Assembly: GCF_963664415.1 (NCBI RefSeq)
Contig: NZ_OY761445.1
Coordinates: 1-64,000, forward strand
Origin: an uncultured Desulfobacter sp.
Lineage (GTDB): Bacteria > Desulfobacterota > Desulfobacteria > Desulfobacterales > Desulfobacteraceae
Direction of reading: 5' to 3'
Length of the DNA: 64,000 nt
Shown here: piece after piece, positions 59,275 to 64,000 of the stretch
Position numbering within the stretch: position 1 is the first letter of the stretch
How the letters are laid out: each line of letters begins with the position of its first letter
Made by a program: the position numbers and the translations under genes
The notes under the pieces: generated by a model
What the model was told of the DNA's origin: nothing
Seen by the model: the letters and a program-made list of their open reading frames with translations, nothing else
Database searches by the model: none

Positions 59275-60945
59275 TTATTTGAAAATGGCACCATTGCCGG
59301 CAGATGTCACCATCTTGGCATAACGGGCCATATAACCTTTTTTAATTTTGGGTTCGGGTTTTTTCCAATCTACTTTTCGTTGGGCAAGTTCTTCTTCAGG
59401 TACCAATAATTCAATGGTTTTGTTCGGGATATCAATGCAGATCTGATCGCCTTCGTTCACAAAAGCAATCAAGCCGCCCTGGGCTGCTTCCGGAGATACG
59501 TGGCCGATGCTGGCGCCCTTGGTGCCGCCGGAAAACCGACCGTCTGTGATCAGGGCACACCGGTCATCAAGCCCCATGCCGGCAATGGCTGATGTGGGGG
59601 TGAGCATCTCGCGCATGCCGGGCCCTCCTGCCGGTCCTTCGTAACGGATCACGATGACATCGCCCGGATTGATCTGCCGTTCCATGATGGCGTTGCTGGC
59701 ATCTTCTTCACAGTCAAATACCCGTGCAGGCCCCTGGTGGGTCATCATTTCCGGGAGAACCGCAGACTGTTTAACCACACAGCCTTCGGGGGCAAGGTTG
59801 CCGAACAATACGGCAAGCCCGCCTTCCTTATGGTAAGGATCATTTACAGGCCTGATGACATCCGGGTATTTTACCTTAACTTTTTCAAGATTTTCTTCGA
59901 TGGTTTTACCTGTGGCAGTAATAAGACTTGTGTCGATCATATTGTTGTCACTGAGTTCTTTCATGACAGCCTGGATACCGCCGGCTGCATCAAGATCTTC
60001 AATGTGGTCCTTTCCGCCGGGGCTCAAAGAGCATAAATGGGGGGTTTTTTTGCTGACTTCATTGATCAGATCAAGAGGAATATCCACACCGGCTTCGGCA
60101 GCCACGGCCTTAAGGTGCAGCACCGTATTCGTGGAACAGCCCAGGGCCATATCCACGGCCAGGGCATTCATAAACGCCTGCCGGGTCATGATTTTGTCCG
60201 GGGTAATATCGTGTACCACCAGATTCATGATCTGCATCCCGGCCGCTTTTGCCAGACGTACCCGGCTGGACATGGGTGCCGGAATGGTGCCGTTGCCCGG
60301 CAGTCCCATACCGATGGCTTCGGTGAGGCAGTTCATGGAGTTTGCCGTGAACATGCCTGCACAGGATCCGCAGGTGGGACAGGCCGCATTTTCCATTTCC
60401 AAAAGTTCTTCTTCGGTCATTTTATCGCTTTGAACGGCACCCACAGCTTCGAATATAGTGATCAGGTCAATTTTCTTTGATCGATCATGGGGGTGGCGTC
60501 CTGCCAGCATTGGACCGCCGCTGACAAAAATGGAGGGAATATTAAGCCTTGCCGCAGCCATCAGCATGCCCGGCACAATTTTGTCACAATTGGGCACCAT
60601 GACAATACCGTCAAAGGGGTGGGCTGTGGCCGTCACTTCGATACTGTCGGCAATAAGCTCCCTTGATGCCAGTGAATAGTGCATGCCGATATGGTTCATA
60701 GCAACACCGTCACATACACCGATGGTGGAAAATTCCATAGGGGTGCCGCCGGCCATTGAAATACCTGCCTTTACGGCTTTGACAATGGAGTCAAGGTGCA
60801 TGTGCCCCGGGATCAGTTCATTGGCAGAGTTGGCAATCCCGATCAGGGGGCGGCTTAACTCCATATCAGTATACCCTAACGCTTTAAGCAGGCCCCGGTG
60901 GGGTGCCCTTGCCACGCCCTGTGTTGCAATGCGGCTTCTTCTCAT
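59275..60945 (-). CDS. ilvD: Dihydroxy-acid dehydratase
   Basis: Iron-sulfur enzyme converting dihydroxy acids to 2-keto acids, the third common step of the Ile/Val route. 556 residues: CD-type cluster site in VPNCDKIVPGM, CPTCGSCAGMFTANSMN, and the conserved GCSTNTVLHL block with C-terminal ITDGRFSGGTKG. It is the first gene of the ilvD-ilvB-ilvH-cimA run and lies 30 bp after an attenuator-type terminator. Confidence 0.97.
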   Translation of the reverse strand: MRRSRIATQGVARAPHRGLLKALGYTDMELSRPLIGIANSANELIPGHMHLDSIVKAVKAGISMAGGTPMEFSTIGVCDGVAMNHIGMHYSLASRELIADSIEVTATAHPFDGIVMVPNCDKIVPGMLMAAARLNIPSIFVSGGPMLAGRHPHDRSKKIDLITIFEAVGAVQSDKMTEEELLEMENAACPTCGSCAGMFTANSMNCLTEAIGMGLPGNGTIPAPMSSRVRLAKAAGMQIMNLVVHDITPDKIMTRQAFMNALAVDMALGCSTNTVLHLKAVAAEAGVDIPLDLINEVSKKTPHLCSLSPGGKDHIEDLDAAGGIQAVMKELSDNNMIDTSLITATGKTIEENLEKVKVKYPDVIRPVNDPYHKEGGLAVLFGNLAPEGCVVKQSAVLPEMMTHQGPARVFDCEEDASNAIMERQINPGDVIVIRYEGPAGGPGMREMLTPTSAIAGMGLDDRCALITDGRFSGGTKGASIGHVSPEAAQGGLIAFVNEGDQICIDIPNKTIELLVPEEELAQRKVDWKKPEPKIKKGYMARYAKMVTSAGNGAIFK

Positions 60946-60974
60946 TTTTTTAAAAGTCTCCTAAAAGCAAAAAA

Positions 60975-61011
60975 AGCCGTTACCTGCCCCCCTTCGGGGC
61001 AGGTAACGGCT
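60975..61011 (-). terminator. Attenuator terminator upstream of ilvD
   Basis: Stem AGCCGTTACCTGCCCC (60975-60990) pairs perfectly with 60996-61011 across a 5-base loop. On the minus strand the stem is followed by a T-run (TTTTTTGCTTTT), and the ilvD ATG comes 30 bp later. It lies downstream of an Ile/Val/Leu-rich leader peptide, so it is probably conditional. Confidence 0.85.
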
Positions 61012-61037
61012 TTTTTTAATTAATCTTATTTAAGCCA

Positions 61038-61124
61038 CTAATCGCCCCTTCGCCAGGAGGTGACAATAATCACCTCCACGATAATAAGGACCACTAGGCT
61101 GTTAATAATATTTGTTTTAATCAT
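61038..61124 (-). CDS. ilv leader peptide (28 residues)
   Basis: Half of its residues are branched-chain: 7 Ile, 5 Val and 2 Leu, in runs such as NSLVVLIIVEVIIV. It ends at TAG (61038-61040), 27 bp before the attenuator stem. An internal hairpin (GGAGGTGA at 61056-61063, TCACCTCC at 61070-61077) can act as pause or antiterminator. Ribosome stalling when Ile, Val or Leu is scarce should let transcription run into ilvD. The RBS is weak (TAAGAG). Confidence 0.85.
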   Translation of the reverse strand: MIKTNIINSLVVLIIVEVIIVTSWRRGD

Positions 61125-61152
61125 AATATTTTACTCTTAATTAAGAATATTA

Positions 61153-61179
61153 ATTATATATAAATAACAATAATGTCAA
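61153..61179 (-). promoter_or_regulatory. Promoter of the ilv leader
   Basis: On the minus strand TTGACA (61174-61179) and TATAAT (61153-61158) are 15 bp apart, a little short of the optimum; the start would be about 20 nt before the leader ATG. Confidence 0.5.
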
Positions 61180-61393
61180 GAAAAAAGAAAACCTTCTTCA
61201 AATTAAATTTTTAAGCCGATAAGCAGGCGTTAATTCAACCGTTTCCGCTCATAAATTAAGATCTTTGTTCAACAATGAAATTGTATCAAATACTATTTCT
61301 AAATGGGCGGGAATTAGGGTTTGACATTCAAACAGCCGGACAGTTATATTATTTATATTCACATTCTTAAAAAATTTAAATTGGCACAACACT

Positions 61394-63946
61394 ATGATCA
61401 CTGATAAAGACATTTCAATACAGCTGTCATCTATCATGACGGCAATTATAGTTTGCCTTGCAGGAATGGGGCTGTATGCGAAAACTCTTGTCCTTATTTC
61501 CCCTTCAATTGCCTCCGTCTGCCTGATTTGGGCCGCACATTATCTTTTAGGTGGGCACACTGAGCAACGATTCGTCATCCGGGGGCGCATTATATTACTG
61601 GTCTTCTCAGCTTATATCACTTGGTTTGCCTGTCTTACCGGTGGTGTTTTCAGTCCCGGACTCTTTTTTTTTATTGTTGTGATAGCCGGAACTGTTCTCT
61701 TTGCTGATTTGCCCGGTTTTTTTGTTTTTTGCTGTTTTTTGGGCCTTTTGCTTTCCTTTTTTTATTGGGGACCGTTCTGGGGACCGGGGGTGTTGAATCC
61801 CAATGAATTTCGCCTTGTTTTTTTCATCATTTTGTTTTCCGGCATTGGCGCCGTCCTGTTTTTAATACTCAAAAAACAACAGATGTTGATCTCAGAAAAG
61901 CAGTCGGCTGTTGAGCTTTCCCGAAAAATCAAGGATGATGCTGAAAAAGCCATTGAGGTTAAAGACAGATTCTTGGCCAACATGAGCCATGAAATACGAA
62001 ATCCTATGAACGGGGTTATCGGCATGCTTCATGTCCTTCTCGACTCTGAGCTTGATACTGACCAAAAACGATATGCGGACATTGCCTATAACAGTGCTAA
62101 AGCCCTTTTAACCATAGTAGATGATATACTGGATCTATCCAAAATTGAAGCCGGCAAAATTGAACTTGATATCCGCTCCTTTGATCTTGAAATTGCCATT
62201 AAGGATATTGTCTCTTTACCAGAATTGCAGGCCAGGCAAAAAGGCCTTGAGTTTATTTATAATATAGATGCGGATGTGCCAAGACTGCTCAAAGGAGATA
62301 TCGGCAGAATACGCCAGGTGATATTAAATTTTACCAGCAATGCCATAAAATTTACTGAAACCGGATCTGTGACCTTGAATGTAACACTCAAAGAGGATAA
62401 AGAAGAGCACGCGCGGATTCATTTCAGCGTAGATGATACAGGTATCGGTATCAGTGAAGAGGTTATGAATGGCCTTTTTGCTCCTTTTGTTCAGGCTGAC
62501 GCCTCCATAACAAAGAAATATGGCGGTACCGGCCTTGGCTTGTTCATATCAAAATTGTTTATTGAACTCATGGGTGGTCAGGTGGGGGTGGACAGCATTG
62601 AAATGATAGGCTCTACCTTCTGGTGTGAAGCACCCTTTGAAAAACAGCTGCCCGAAGAGATGTCTCAGGCTCCGTCTGTCGTTCCCGTAAACGAAATCAG
62701 GGTGGTTGCCGTATCCGACAAGCCCGAACCCAGTACCCGGCTGACTAAAATTTTTGACCGGATCGGCTTTCACTATAAACCATGTGGGCACAATCAACTG
62801 ATTGAACTTATAACTGTTGCCAATGAAAGTGTAACGCCTTTTCATGTGGTCATTATGGAGGTCAATGAATCGGATCAATATGCAAGGAATATTGGCCGGG
62901 AATTCAGCCAGAACCCCGAGTTGAACAGCCTTGCCCGAATTATTGTCACGGCTGTGGGTAAGCAGGGGGACGCAAGGGAATTTGAAGGCTTGGGTTTTTC
63001 AGCTTTTTTAAGCTTTCCTTTGGATACATCCATTCTCCAGGATGCTGTCCACATGGTACTTTCACCAGCTTATAAAAAAAGCAACCAGGCTATTATCACC
63101 CGATATGCTTTAGCCGAACGTAAGAAAAGAGCATTTAAAATTTTAATCGTTGATGACATTGATACCAATGTTGTGACGGTTAGAGAAATTATCAAAAAAC
63201 AAGGATATCAGACGGATTCGGCTTCCAACGGCATTCAGGCCGTTGAAAAGGTTGAACAGAATAAGTATGATTTAATATTCATGGACTGTCAGATGCCGGA
63301 AATGGACGGTTATGAAGCCAGTCGGCGAATCAGAGAATATGAAACCTTAGAAGACCTTATGGCAACACCCATCATTGCCATGACCGGAAACGCTTTTGAA
63401 AAGGATCGGCAGGCATGCAAAGCCGCCGGTATGGATGATTTTATTTCAAAACCGGTCAATCCCCATGCTCTAATTGAACTGATAAATATGTATAAGTCGG
63501 AAAGTTTAGCTTGTGAAATATTTCTCACCGATACTATTGCGCCTGACCGCGATATTCATAAGGCTGAAAAACAAGCACAAGTCGCCGCTGGTGTGGAAGA
63601 GAATCCTGCTTCCCAGCCTGTATTTGACCGGACCGGATTTCTTGAACGCTTTGGAAATGACGAGGACATGGTTGCTGAAGTCCTTGCGTCCTTTTTCCAG
63701 GAGGTGGACGGACTTGTTGATAACCTTATTGCGGCGGTTAAAAAAGAGCCCATTGACCCTGGATATGTCAAGGAGTGTGCCCATGCGTTAAAAGGCGCTG
63801 CCGCCAATGTAAATGCAGAGCAGTTGAGACTTGCCGCTTTTGACATTGAGTCCTGGGCCGGTGATGGCGAGCCGTCACACCCATTGGTTGAACCCGAAAT
63901 ACTTGAGCAATATCTAAATCGGTTTAAAGAGAAAGCAATTTTATGA
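61394..63946 (+). CDS. Hybrid sensor histidine kinase with two receivers and a phosphotransfer domain
   Basis: 850 residues at the inner membrane. Six or so hydrophobic helices (about 15-165) make an unusual membrane sensor without a periplasmic domain. HisKA follows with phospho-His199 in MSHEIRNPMNG, and then the HATPase (NFTSNAIKF, DDTGIGIS, GGTGLGLF). The first receiver-like domain (about 430-560) has lost its acidic site. The second is normal, with phosphoacceptor Asp631 in IFMDCQMP. The Hpt domain has His797 in AHALKGAAANV. The relay probably ends on the response regulator that starts at 63943, which overlaps by 4 bp. Confidence 0.92.
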   Translation: MITDKDISIQLSSIMTAIIVCLAGMGLYAKTLVLISPSIASVCLIWAAHYLLGGHTEQRFVIRGRIILLVFSAYITWFACLTGGVFSPGLFFFIVVIAGTVLFADLPGFFVFCCFLGLLLSFFYWGPFWGPGVLNPNEFRLVFFIILFSGIGAVLFLILKKQQMLISEKQSAVELSRKIKDDAEKAIEVKDRFLANMSHEIRNPMNGVIGMLHVLLDSELDTDQKRYADIAYNSAKALLTIVDDILDLSKIEAGKIELDIRSFDLEIAIKDIVSLPELQARQKGLEFIYNIDADVPRLLKGDIGRIRQVILNFTSNAIKFTETGSVTLNVTLKEDKEEHARIHFSVDDTGIGISEEVMNGLFAPFVQADASITKKYGGTGLGLFISKLFIELMGGQVGVDSIEMIGSTFWCEAPFEKQLPEEMSQAPSVVPVNEIRVVAVSDKPEPSTRLTKIFDRIGFHYKPCGHNQLIELITVANESVTPFHVVIMEVNESDQYARNIGREFSQNPELNSLARIIVTAVGKQGDAREFEGLGFSAFLSFPLDTSILQDAVHMVLSPAYKKSNQAIITRYALAERKKRAFKILIVDDIDTNVVTVREIIKKQGYQTDSASNGIQAVEKVEQNKYDLIFMDCQMPEMDGYEASRRIREYETLEDLMATPIIAMTGNAFEKDRQACKAAGMDDFISKPVNPHALIELINMYKSESLACEIFLTDTIAPDRDIHKAEKQAQVAAGVEENPASQPVFDRTGFLERFGNDEDMVAEVLASFFQEVDGLVDNLIAAVKKEPIDPGYVKECAHALKGAAANVNAEQLRLAAFDIESWAGDGEPSHPLVEPEILEQYLNRFKEKAIL

Positions 63947-64000
63947 TTGATATTAAAAACATGACTATACTGATTGTGGATGACATGAAAAGCATGCGCC
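63943..64000 (+). CDS. Response regulator, N-terminal start (cut by window end)
   Basis: ATG 63943 overlaps the kinase stop (ATGA). The first codons read NMTILIVDDMKSMR, the start of a CheY-type receiver with its VDD acidic pair. Only 19 codons are in the window. Translationally coupled to the kinase, so its likely partner. Confidence 0.85.
   Translation, partial: MIDIKNMTILIVDDMKSMR

Noticed and set aside
53762..60964. Long antisense frames over lepA, cimA, ilvB and ilvD
   Set aside because: Each lies fully opposite a conserved housekeeping gene and shows no recognisable domain.

Overview
The window most resembles the chromosome of a sulfate-reducing deltaproteobacterium of the Desulfobacterales type. 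This is an inference from gene content: an ADP-forming acyl-CoA synthetase/GNAT fusion tail, GapN, FloA, a sigma-54-type promoter in front of groESL, PEP-CTERM export, a citramalate/ilv operon, and a heavy IS load. No rRNA or complete tRNA is visible, so the lineage cannot be fixed.

Layout. (1) 1-6.4 kb: GNAT tail, gapN, floA, a CNNM/CorC-like transporter and a sodium/calcium exchanger, with scarred remnants of a universal stress protein, pyruvate kinase and phosphoglycerate mutase between them. (2) 6.4-12.9 kb: dnaK (minus strand), a 218-bp MITE-like element, a DUF2179 membrane protein, then a cytidylate-kinase-like gene, groES and groEL behind a sigma-54-like promoter. (3) 13-23.3 kb: a dense plus-strand sugar operon (GT4 fused to an alpha/alpha domain, GH130, SIS, PIG-L deacetylase, GT4, GH100/GDE-like hydrolase, glucokinase). 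Near its start, a 0.7-kb stretch holds the fused remains of a glycosyltransferase, a mannose-1-phosphate guanylyltransferase and a second GH130. (4) 23.3-48 kb: accessory DNA. It holds a group II intron carrying a MITE, a vapC remnant, an IS91-like element whose tyrosine recombinase is split at a slippery A-run, an IS200-type element apparently broken by IS21 and IS1634 insertions, a two-repeat type I-F CRISPR remnant, a lone small tyrosine recombinase, an ABC-2 exporter, a divergent pair of nuclease-like genes, a second IS21 whose istB was hit by another IS, a PEP-CTERM metalloprotease and further IS fragments. (5) 48.4-64 kb: intact housekeeping DNA: valS, nadC, a REC-GGDEF regulator, lepA, the ilvD-ilvB-ilvH-cimA operon behind a leader-peptide attenuator, and a hybrid histidine kinase followed by the start of a response regulator.

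How the parts work together. Regions 1-3 combine chaperones, stress-protein remnants, lower-glycolysis genes and a glucose/mannose-type oligosaccharide operon, suggesting a stress and carbon-reserve module that is intact in places and eroding in others. The recurring pattern is loss of gene middles, with heads or tails kept and sometimes fused in frame. In the accessory region the order of insertions can often be read from the junctions. The ilv operon makes branched-chain amino acids from pyruvate through citramalate and acetolactate; the sequence supports control by ribosome stalling on Ile/Val/Leu codons.
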